Below, one piece after another: positions 9,141-18,546 of a DNA stretch of 64,000 nucleotides. The translations under genes and the position numbers were made by a program. Every line of letters begins with the position of its first letter. Positions within the stretch are counted from its first letter, which is position 1. The notes beneath the pieces are model-generated. The model was not told where the DNA came from. It made no database searches and saw only the letters and a program-made list of their open reading frames with translations. The DNA comes from Caprella mutica. Lineage: Eukaryota; Arthropoda; Malacostraca; Amphipoda; Caprellidae. The DNA lies in assembly GCA_947561585.1 (NCBI GenBank), contig CANNZV010000918.1:1-64000 (forward strand). The letters are read 5' to 3'.

Positions 9141-9221
9141 ATAAATCTATCAAGACTTGGGAAAGGACATCTCCTGATACTTCACCCTTGGATAACTTGT
9201 AGTGTCATCTTGATTTGCTAT
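9141..9221 (+). other. Candidate internal exon 1 (81 nt)
   Basis: It is preceded by the pyrimidine-rich acceptor TTGTTCCTTTCAG and followed by the donor GTGAGT (9222-9227). The 81 nt are open in phase 0 as 27 codons, including HLLILHPWITCSVILICY, which is hydrophobic. It joins in phase with the candidate exon at 10272. The opposite strand also reads a short terminal-exon-like peptide ending YQEMSFPKS and stop. No family is recognised. It may be part of a spliced non-coding RNA. Confidence 0.3.
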
Positions 9222-10271
9222 GTGAGTAGACTTTTCACTGTATATATATGTTGAAGGTAGCTATAGATAATTAAAGTAACATAACTACATAATAATGTGT
9301 CTGAAGTTGGCTAATTGATATTAACAATGATTTTTCTCCTAAAAATGTTCAAAAATTGAATATTTTGAATCATTTTTTTTTTATCTCTTCGAATGAGAAT
9401 TTTGTGTTTAATATTTGTCAAATGATTGCAGCTAAGTTATCTCACAAATAAATTATGAACATTTTTTTGTAAATCGAGTCAAATCTAATTATCTAACCAA
9501 TGTCATAAAATGTTATTCTATTGCCAAAGTAGTTCTATTTTGTCATTACAATTAATCTAAATATAGCAAAGAAAGTACTTAATTATCTTGATAAAAGTGA
9601 AGATGGAAAACAATATCTAGCTACTGGGAAATGTGTAGCGAGTTTAAAATCGGTAGCTAATTTGATGCGAAAATTAATATTCAGTATAAAGTACAATCCT
9701 CTTTTCATCCAAATAATCTAGAAAATATAACATTTTCATTTGAACAACTGATCTGTTTTTTTTTTTAATTTTTATTATGCACAACAGCTTGCTGTTCTAA
9801 AGTAAACAGTTCAGTGATGGGAAAGAATAAATAAATATAGAAGTAGACTATTATGAACTCGAGCATTTAGCTTATGCTTATCACAATATACTTAGTTGAA
9901 TATAGCTATTTAAAAATGTATTTGCATTTACTGTAAATAGAAAAATATTTACATTCAAGCACAGGAAGGTGACTACAAAACCAAGAGCCTTTTGTAGCTT
10001 TTTACTCAATACTCACCCTATCTATCTTAAAATGATTTTTTATATAACTGAGCAGAACAAATCTATTTTAAAGATTGTATTAGAATTATATCACAAACTT
10101 AATCAGTGAATTAATCCCTTGCAAATTTTTTAAAAGATAAAAATTATGTAAGATCACCACAGTTAGGTAACTGTTATCCAAATATTTTTTTCCCGAACTG
10201 AATTTGCTACTTTCTAATGCATCTAACTTTTTAATTTTATGACCTTTTAATGAATGTATTTTATTTTACAG
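9222..10271. other. Putative intron between candidate exons
   Basis: 1.05 kb of strongly AT-rich DNA that begins GTGAGT and ends TTTTATTTTACAG. Contains T-rich runs and no other feature I can support. Confidence 0.3.
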
Positions 10272-10366
10272 GTGTGCAACTGTCCCAAGATTGCTCTGCT
10301 ATGCCTTCAAACATCAGTTATGCCACTGCATACATACATGTGTAGTTTGAGTAGATGCTACTAATT
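10272..10366 (+). other. Candidate internal exon 2 (95 nt)
   Basis: Preceded by the acceptor TGTATTTTATTTTACAG and followed by the strong donor GTAAGT (10367-10372). In the phase continued from 9141-9221 it reads 30 codons, beginning VCNCPKIALLCLQTS, and reaches TAA at 10362-10364, two bases before the donor. If translated it would end the protein there; otherwise this is an exon of a non-coding transcript. Both splice ends are good matches, which is the main support. Confidence 0.3.
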
Positions 10367-10787
10367 GTAAGTCATCATCATATTGATCTCATGTAGATGT
10401 AATTTAAAGTTAATTGTTTAATGAGATATATATATGATTAACTAATTCTAAAGCGATTGGTCAAAGATCATGCTTTGGTATCAAATGAGCTTAATAATTA
10501 AAATTAGCTGTATTCTCTAATATTGAATGTAAAATTAGAAGTATTTAAAATTTTAAAGTAAGTTCTCAAATTTAAATAAATATGCTATATGCATTAGCTA
10601 TATCAAAAATACAATAAATATCTATCTAATTTATTGCATTCAAAATAGCTATATAATTGATCAAAAAAATGTTTAAAACTAGCTATCGGAATTTTACAAC
10701 AAATGTAGAATCTTAATAGCATGTTTTTTATTTTTTGTATCATTATTAAATTATCAATATTGCATCCATACTCATTTTTAGGTACCT

Positions 10788-11200
10788 CTTCAATTGACCC
10801 CAGGAGCTCCGTCCTGAAGCTGTCGATGGTTAATGAAAGAAAAAGGGAGATGCCTCGCTTGGGTTCCAAACTGTTTTGGATTTCTATGTTTATCATTTTT
10901 TAACGCTACTTTCAGTTTTAGAGAATAGCGCTAGGGTTATGATCTTCAATTACGATGTTAAATTTTTTAGGTAGACTTCGATTAGTATCACATTTTCGTT
11001 TCCTTTTCCATCCATATGTACAGCCACCGGTGCTTGTGTCCCTTTCAGTCACATTTCTTGGTGTGAAACTTTAATACTTCTATGAAACAAGCTTTTCTGC
11101 ATCCAAGTGCATTGTCACTAGACTGGTGATAGGTAACATTGTTAATGGAGCCACTTTATTTTCTGAATGTTTCTCAGAGTCGAAGCAGACGTTAAATCTT
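10788..11200. repeat. Diverged tandem duplication, unit 1
   Basis: About 410 bp, whose landmarks recur in order 518-547 bp further on: CTGAAGCTGTCGATGGTTAATG, shortened here to CTGAAGCTGTCGATGG, then CCAAACTGTT, AACGCTACTTTCAG, GCTAGGGTTATG, ACCGGTGCTTGTGTC, AGCTTTTCTGCATCCA and CAGACGTTAAATC. It is richer in G and C than the surrounding DNA. A 97-codon minus-strand frame (10603-10896) overlaps one edge but is not preserved in unit 2, so coding is doubtful. Confidence 0.75.
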
Positions 11201-11303
11201 CCTTTTAAAAATATTAAAGCTGATCATTAAATGATGATAAATTTCTAGCTCTGTTAATCTGTCTTTTTCTCCTTAAAAATTAATTATGATCATTTGATTA
11301 TAT

Positions 11304-11745
11304 TGAGCTGCCAGAGGTTCTATTCTGAAACTGTCTGTGGTGAATGGAAGAGAAGAGGGGTGCCTTCCATTTGGACCCAAACTGTTGTAATGTGGTTTAT
11401 AGATTGTTTTTCATATTATAACGCTACTTGCAGTTATAGAGGATAGAGCTAGGGTTATGCTCTTCAACTACGAGGTCTTATATTTTGTGTTTGGTAGGCT
11501 CGTAGGCTTCATTTACTATCACCTCTTCTATCCGTGAGTGCAGTTACCGGTGCTTGTGTCTTTCATCACATTCCTTTGTAAGTGACGGAGGAGCTTTTCT
11601 GCATCCATAATCTTTGTAATAACAGTTGTTTGTATCACTGCCCATGTAACCACTTTCCTTCTCCACTTATGTTTCCAGTCCTTTGTATTTAATTTTCTTT
11701 TGACTTTAGTGATATGGCATTTTGTTCCGAAACAGACGTTAAATC
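11304..11745. repeat. Diverged tandem duplication, unit 2
   Basis: Partner of 10788-11200, carrying the landmarks CTGAAACTGTCTGTGG, CCAAACTGTT, AACGCTACTTGCAG, GCTAGGGTTATG, ACCGGTGCTTGTGTC, AGCTTTTCTGCATCCA and CAGACGTTAAATC. The best-kept blocks (GCTAGGGTTATG and ACCGGTGCTTGTGTC regions) are separated by variable sequence, a pattern more like a structured RNA or regulatory repeat than a coding exon. On the minus strand it reads about 73 codons without stop up to 11745, beginning near FNVCFGTKC, but unit 1 breaks the frame. Confidence 0.75.
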
Positions 11746-12155
11746 CCCTACTAATATAAATTTATTAAATTGATTGGTGTCTCTTCAGCACAATACTAGT
11801 CTAGTTGTTAACAGTTAACTTATGGTATTATTCTTAATTTACATTTTTCATTATTTAGAGTAGCTACATACAGTATTGATAATTAGAAGTACAGCATCAA
11901 TTATTTAGATCATCTTACCTTCGTGTATTTGTTTCGTAATTGTAAGTATATATTCTATTTTTTTTTTCATTTGGAATGTTCTCGTGCAAAACTCCATTAT
12001 TTGTATTATTTTCCTTCATGAAATTTAAAATATATTAATTATAGTTGTGAAATCTTCATCTGTATTGTCGATACTAATAAAAGTAATATTTGTATGAATA
12101 CCGCCAGATTTATTTCTTCTATCATTACATAATATTATAGAACTAAGGTCTATGA
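11746..12155. other. Unique AT-rich sequence, no gene seen
   Basis: No supported feature between the tandem duplication and the inverted pair that starts near 12156. Confidence 0.5.
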
Positions 12156-12586
12156 TCATCATTCTGCAAACCGCATACAATTAGACTCAGTATATTTATA
12201 TTATTTAGTTATAATGTTTTTGATACTCTGTGAGCAACAATAGAGTGAATCACTAACCTGACGCTTAGAAAAAAGATTGTATATTCTTTGTTTTGATTTT
12301 AAATTTATGAACAAACCATAAGTTTTCGGTTTTTGTTTAATTATGATATAACTTGTTTCCTGAAGTATATAAACGTTCCTATAATAAGTTTATCCAATTG
12401 CATACCTTTACACGAATAATAAATGGTTATGGTATACCTAGTTGACAATCAAAACAAATGGTTTTCATTCTTTTTCTTCAGACCTTAAATTAGTAAGTCT
12501 GAAGTAAAAATAGGTATTGAAGAGTTTTTATTATAAAAATAACAAAAATATGCTATCAAATTCCATGCGGTTTGCAGCAAGATGAT
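12156..12586. repeat. Inverted pair around 0.4 kb, possible small element
   Basis: CATCATTCTGCAAACCGCAT near 12157-12176 is matched on the opposite strand by ATGCGGTTTGCAGCAAGATGATG near 12564-12586, shown here in part, with a small insertion. A perfect 8-bp hairpin, CTTCAGAC (12476-12483) and GTCTGAAG (12497-12504), lies between them. Only one copy in the window, so calling it a mobile element is speculative. Confidence 0.4.
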
Positions 12587-12604
12587 GAGAAGCATCAGCT
12601 TCAT

Positions 12605-13414
12605 TGCTTAGAGTGAAAGTGTCCGTAGGATGTTTAATTCCCAAATCACTGTTTTTTGTTATTTACCAATCTGTAGTTTACCCACACGGTCACACCAATC
12701 CTATAATATATACATTACAATTAATAAAGTTATTTTTTGGAAATGTGAAATTTATCCATTGTTAAATAATCAATACAAATACAGTTATTTTGCTGTACAG
12801 TACAGATAATTTGTGAGTGTTATTGTTTTGAAGATATTTGCAATTACTAAAGCAAATGACTAGATTGGATATTAGGATGACTAGATTGGAACTGACTACT
12901 ATAGATTAAAAAATCTATTTATGTTCACTACTATCATTCTACTAAACATTTAATTCAACTAACCTCTCCTGATATTGTGTGATTAAAAGTATAATGCAAT
13001 GTTAACAATTATTTAAATATATTACTTTATTAAAAACAAGATAATTAAAGACTTGCATATTGAGCAACAGAAAATGAAAATGTAATTTAAAGTTTAGTCA
13101 AATAAAGATGTTAAGAAGTGCATATAAATTAATTAGCAGCTTAAGGATACAGCTTTCGTGAAATCGAAATTAAAATGAACTGCTATAATTTACTACATCA
13201 TGTCAACTTAAATTACGTGATTTATATTATTCTTCATTACCTAAGTGATTTGAAGTAAATATTGCAGGCCTCTTAAAATTATTGTTTTTATAGTACAATA
13301 TATCTACCGCTATTATATTATAAAAATTGGAAACATATTAAATTCCATAAAAATAGAAGAGTCTAATAATGAACATAATAAGAACAAGGTTAATACTTGA
13401 GTCTACCCTCGCTC
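12605..13414. other. Unique AT-rich sequence, no gene seen
   Basis: Runs to the inner edge of the right terminal repeat. No repeat, exon or RNA that I can support. Confidence 0.5.
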
Positions 13415-13600
13415 CGTTTTCTATGCAATGAGATGCGGTTAAGAGACTCTTGTTTGCCGCTAACTTCAACCGTTTTACGTGAGTGTTAAGCGCTTAGCAC
13501 ATCAAGATTGTAACCGTTTTCACTGGTGCTAAGCGCTTAAGAGACTTTACCTTGAGCAACCCGATTTTTGCGGTTAAGAGACTTTGGCTTGTGGCCCTTC
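13415..13600 (-). repeat. Right terminal inverted repeat (186 bp)
   Basis: Exact inverted match to 2061-2248 apart from two single-base gaps. It repeats the same internal words and the same 15-bp stem (13486-13500 with 13526-13540). The inner edge is sharp: beyond CGTTTTCTATG the two sides diverge at once. Confidence 0.93.
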
Positions 13601-13604
13601 AATT
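13601..13604. repeat. Right target-site duplication AATT
   Basis: Matches AATT at 2057-2060. The following TATAGCGG continues the interrupted satellite word seen intact at 769-780. Confidence 0.8.
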
Positions 13605-14742
13605 TATAGCGGAGAATCTTTCTACAGCAAAGGAACTACTACAGCAAAAGATCTATCTACAGCAAAGGATCTATCTACAGCAAAGGATCTATCTACAGCA
13701 AAGGACCTATCTACAGTAAGGGATCTATTTACAGCGAAGGATTAATCTATAGCAAATGATCTATCTACAGCAAAGAATATTTCTACAGCATAGGATCTAT
13801 CTACAGCAATGGATCTATCTACAGTAAGGGATCTTTTTGCAGCAAAGGATCAATCTACAGCAAAGGATCTATTTACAGCGAAGGATCGATCTTCAGCAAA
13901 GGATCTATATACAGCAAAGGATATATCTACAGCAAGGGATATATCTACTGCAAAGGATCTATCTACAGCAAAGGATCTGTTTACAGTCAAGGATTTATCT
14001 ACTGTAAAGGATCTCTCTACAGCAAAGGATCAATCTACATTTAAGGATCTATCTTAAGCAAAGGATCTATCTACAGCAAAGGATCTATCTGAAATCAATG
14101 ATCTATCTACAAAAAAGGATCTATTTGCAACAGCAGAACTTTATACAGCAAAGGATCTATCTACAGCAAAGGATCTATCTACAGCAAATTGATCTATTTT
14201 CAGTAAGGGATCTATCTACAGAAAAGAATCTGTCTACACCAAAAGATCTATCTACAGCGCAGGATCTGTCAACAGCAAAGGATCCATCTTTAGCAAAAGA
14301 TCTATTTACAACAAAATTTCTATCTACAGCAAAGGATCTATCTACAGCAAAGGATCTATCAACAATAAGGGATCTATCTGCAGCAAAGGATCTATCTACA
14401 ACAAAGGATCTATCTTCAGCAAAGGATCTATCTACAGCAAAGTGATCTATCTACAGTAAGGGATATATCTACAGCAAATGATCTATCTACAGCAGAGATA
14501 TCTATCTACAGTAAGGGATCTATCTACAGCAAAGAATCTATCTACACCAAAGGATCTTTCTACCACGAAAGATCTGTCAACACCAAAGGATCTATCTACA
14601 GCAAAGGATCGATTTACAGCAGGAGATCTTTTTACAGCAGAGGATTTTTCTACAGCAAAGGATCTATCTACACCAAAGGATCTATTTACAGTATGTGATC
14701 TATCTACAGCAACGGTTTTATCTACAATAAAAGATCTATCTA
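13605..14742. repeat. Higher-order repeat copy, paralogous to 773-1910
   Basis: Right-side partner of the block at 773-1910. Its monomers hold the 18-bp length more strictly than the left copy, which has at least six extra single-base indels. Confidence 0.85.
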
Positions 14743-14854
14743 CAGAAAAGGATCTATCTACAGAAAAGGATCTATCTACAGCAAAAAATCTATCTACAGC
14801 AAAGGATCTATCTACAACAAAGGATCTATCTACGGCAAGGGATCTATCTACGGC

Positions 14855-14905
14855 AAAGGATTTATTTATTTATTTACAGCAAAGGATCTTAGATCTATCT
14901 ACAGC
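14855..14905 (+). repeat. Irregular marker unit, first example
   Basis: A 26-bp unit with TTTATTTATTTATTTACAGC is followed by a 25-bp unit with GATCTTAGATCTATC. Together they are 51 bp, not a multiple of 18 but a multiple of 3, so they move the hexapeptide register without closing the frame (DLFIYLQQRILDLSTAK). The marker or a shortened form recurs about 27 times, for example near 15.9, 16.76, 17.85, 19.44, 20.38, 22.0, 23.0, 23.9, 25.6, 26.5, 28.0, 29.3, 30.2, 31.8, 33.4, 35.2, 41.0, 50.2, 53.9 and 58.8 kb. It is absent from 1-2056. Confidence 0.85.
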
Positions 14906-15002
14906 TAAGGATCTATCTACAGTAAAAGATCTATCTACTACAAAGGATCTATCTACAGCAAAGGATCTATCTACAACAAAGAATTTATGTACAGCTAAGA
15001 AT

Positions 15003-17455
15003 CTATCTATAGCAAAGGATCTATCTACTGCAAAGGATCTATCTACAGCAAAGGATCTGTTTACAGTCAAGGATTTATCTACTGCAAAGAATCTCTCTAC
15101 AGCAAAGGATCAATCTACATTTAAGGATCTATCTTGAGCAAAGTATCTATCTACAGCAAAGGATCTATCTAAAGCCAATGATCTATCTTCAAAAAAGGAT
15201 CTATTTACAGCAGCAGAACTTTATACAGCAAAGGATCTATCTACAGCAAAGGATCTATCTACAGCAAAATGATCTATCTTCAGTAAGGTATCTATCTACA
15301 GAAAAGAATCTGTCTACACCAAAAGATCTTTCTACAGCGCAGGATATGTCAACAGCGAAGGATCAATCTATAGCAAAAGATTTAATTACAACAAAAGTTC
15401 TATCTACAGCAAAGGATCTATCAACAGCAAAGGATCTATCAACAATAAGGGATCTATCTGCAGCAAAGGATCTATCTACAACAAAGGATCTATCTTCAGC
15501 AAAGGATCTATCTACAGCAAAGTGATCTATCTACAGTAATGGATCTATCTACAGTAAATGATCTATCTACAGCAGAGTGATCTATCTACAGTAAGGGATC
15601 TATCTACAGCAAAGAATCTATCTACACCAAAGGATCTTTCTACAGCGAAAGATCTGTCAACAGCAAACGATCTATCTACAGCAAAGGATCTATTTACAAT
15701 ATGGGATCTATCTACATCAACGGTTTTATCTACAATGAAAGATCTATCTACAGAAAAGGATCTATCTACAGAAAAGGATCTATCTACAGCGAAGAATCTA
15801 TCTACAGCAAAGGATCTATCTACAGCAAAGGATTTATCTACGGCAAGGGATCTATCTACGGCAATGGATTTATTTATTTATTTACAGCAAAGGATCTTAG
15901 ATCTATCTACAGCTAAGGATCTATCTACCGCAAAGGATCTATCTACAGCAAAGGATCTGTTTACAGTCAAGGATTTATCTACTGCAAAGGATCTCTCTAC
16001 AGCAAAGGATCAATCTATATTTAAGGATCTATCTTAAGCAAAGGATCTGTCTACAGCAAAGGATCTATCTATAACCAATGATCTATCTACAAAAAAGGAT
16101 CTATTTACAACAGCAGAACTTTATACAGCAAAGGATATATCTACAACAAAGGATCTATCTACAACAAAGTGATCTATTTACAGTAAGGGATCTATCTACA
16201 GAAAAGAATCTGTCTACACCAAAAGATCTATCTACAGCGCTGGATCTGTCAACAGCAAAGGATCAATCTTTAGCAAAAATTCTATTTACAACAAAAGTTC
16301 TATCTACTGCAAAGGATCTATCTACTGCAAAGGATCTATCAACAATAAGGGATCTATCTGCAGCAAAGGATCTATCTAAAACAAAGGATCTATCTTCAGC
16401 AAAGGATCTATCTACAGCAAAGTGATCAATCTACAGTAAGGGATCTATCTACATCGAATGATCTATCTACAGCAAAGATATATATCTACAGTAAGGGATC
16501 TATCTACAGCAAAGAATCTATCTACACCAAAGGATCTATTTACAGTATGGGATCTATCTACAGCAACGGTTTTATCTACAATAAAAGATCTATCTACAGA
16601 AAAGGATCTATCGACAGAAAAGTATCTATCGACAGAAAAGGATCTATCTACAGCAAAAAATCTATCCACAGCAAAGGATCTATCTACAACAAAGGATCTA
16701 TCTACGGCAAGGGATCTATCTACGGCAAAGGATTTATTAATTTATTTACAGCAAAGGATCTTAGATCTATCTACAGCTAAGGATCTATCTACAGTAAAAG
16801 ATCTATCTACTACAAAGGATCTATCTAAAGCAAAGGATCTATCTACAACAAAGAATCTATGTACAGCTAAGAATCTATCTACAGCAAAGGATCTATCTAC
16901 AGTAAAGGATCTATCTACTGCAAAGGATCTATCTACTGCAAAGGATCTATATACAACAAAGAATCTATCTACAGCAAAGAATCTATGTTCAGCAAATAAT
17001 CTATCTACAGCAAATGATCTACCTACAGCAATGGATCAATCTACAGCAAATGATCTATCTAAAGTAACGGGACTATATACAGCAAAGGATCCATCTACAG
17101 TTAAGTATCTATCAACAGCAAAGGATCAATCTATAACAAAAGATCTATTTACAACAAAAGTTCTATCTACAGCAAAGGATCTATCTACAGCAAAGGATTT
17201 ATCTACAGGAAAGGATCTATCTACAGCAAAAGATCTATTTACAGTAAAGGAGCTATCTACCGCAAAATATCTATCAACAATAAGGGATCCATCTGCAGCA
17301 AAGGATCTATCTACAGCAAAGGATCTATCTACAGCAAAGGACCTATCTACAGTAAGGGATCTATTTACAGCGAAGGATCAATCAACAGCAAATGATCTAT
17401 CTACAGCAAAGGATATTTCTACAGCATAGGATCTATCTACAGCAATGGATCTATC
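15003..17455. repeat. Higher-order repeat of about 2.5 kb, copy 1
   Basis: Aligns with 18547-21065 at an offset of 3544 bp, changing to about 3615 bp after near 16440 because of whole-monomer differences. The following stretch 17456-18546 largely repeats this copy's second half at an offset of about 1.1 kb, so a further local duplication lies between the two main copies. Confidence 0.75.
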
Positions 17456-18546
17456 TACAGCAAAGATATATATCTACAGTAAGGGATCTATCTACAGCAA
17501 AGAATCTATCTACACCAAAGGATCTTTCTACCACGAAAGATCTGTCAACACCAAAGGATCTATCTACAGCAAAGGATCTATTTACAGCAGGAGATCTTTC
17601 TACAGCAGAGGATTTTTCTACAGCAAAGGAGCTATCTACAGCAAAGGATCTATTTACAGTATGGGATCTATCTGCAGCAACGGATTTATCTACAATAAAA
17701 GATCTATCTACAGAAAAGGATCTATAGACAGAAAAGGATCTATCTACAGCAAAAAATCTATCAACAGCAAAGGATCTATCTACAACAAAGGATCTATCTA
17801 CGGCAAGGGATCTATCTACGGCAAAGGATTTATTTATTTATTTACAGCAAAGGATCTTAGATCTATCTACAGCTAAGGATCTATCTGCAGTAAAAGATCT
17901 ATCTACTACAAAGGATCTATCTACAGCAAAGGATCTATCTACAACAAAGAATCTATGTACAGCTAAGAATCTATCTACAGCAAAGGATCTATCTACAGTA
18001 AAGGATCTATCTACTGCAAAGGATCTATCTACTGCAAAGGATCTATATACAACAAAGAATCTATCTACAGCAAAGAATCTATGTTCAGCAAATAATCTAT
18101 CTACAGCAAATGATCTACCTACAGCAATGGATCAATCTACAGCAAATGATCTATCTAGAGTAACGGGACTATATACAGCAAAGGATCCATCTACAGTTAA
18201 GTATCTATCAACAGCAAAGGATCAATCTATAACAAAAGATCTATTTACAACAAAAGTTCTATCTACAGCAAAGGATCTATCTACAGCAAAGGATTTATCT
18301 ACAGGAAAGGATCTATCTACAGCAAAGGATCTATTTACAGTAAAGGAGCTATCTACCGCACAAGATCTATCAACAATGAGGGATCTCTCTGCAGCAAAGG
18401 ATCTATCTACAGCAAAGGATCTATCTACAGCAAAGGACCTATCTACAGTAAGGGATCTATTTACAGCGAAGGATCAATCAACAGCAAATGATCTATCTAC
18501 AGCAAAGGATATTTCTACAGCATAGGATCTATCTACAGCAATGGAT

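Larger units (their letters stand above)
2061..13600. mobile_element. 11.5-kb DNA transposon with long terminal inverted repeats
   Basis: This unique, AT-rich block interrupts the satellite. It begins GAAGGGCCACAAGCCAAAGT, ends with the reverse complement, and is flanked by AATT. The terminal repeats are 188 and 186 bp with only two one-base gaps between them, which suggests recent movement. No open stretch reaches 100 codons, and I found no transposase, integrase or polymerase motif. It is therefore either a non-autonomous element moved by a partner elsewhere, a decayed copy, or one whose genes are intron-split. Four-bp duplications are known for the Sola, Ginger and Academ superfamilies, but I see no protein evidence for any of them. 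Polintons make 6-bp duplications and carry about ten long genes, which does not fit. The interior hosts several smaller inverted-repeat elements. Confidence 0.85.

Noticed and set aside
10603..10896. 97-codon minus-strand frame as a gene
   Set aside because: No recognised domain. It overlaps only part of the tandem duplication, and the frame is not kept in the second unit.
2061..13600. LTR retrotransposon
   Set aside because: The terminal repeats are inverted, not direct, and no reverse transcriptase or gag-like frame is present.
2061..13600. Polinton/Maverick or a virus-like element
   Set aside because: Size and long inverted ends fit loosely, but the duplication is at most 4 bp instead of 6 and there is no polymerase, integrase, ATPase or capsid-like frame.
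2061..13600. piggyBac or Kolobok type element
   Set aside because: These duplicate TTAA; the flanks here are AATT.
14870..15070. Minus-strand FAVDRS repeat frames as antisense proteins
   Set aside because: Same origin as the forward frames: the reverse complement of the consensus monomer has one stop-free phase.
16458..17429. 323-codon open frame of DLSTAK repeats, as a possible structural protein gene
   Set aside because: It is the satellite monomer read in one of four open frames, with overlapping open frames on both strands, no unique sequence, no splice or promoter signal, and breaks wherever the monomer length changes.
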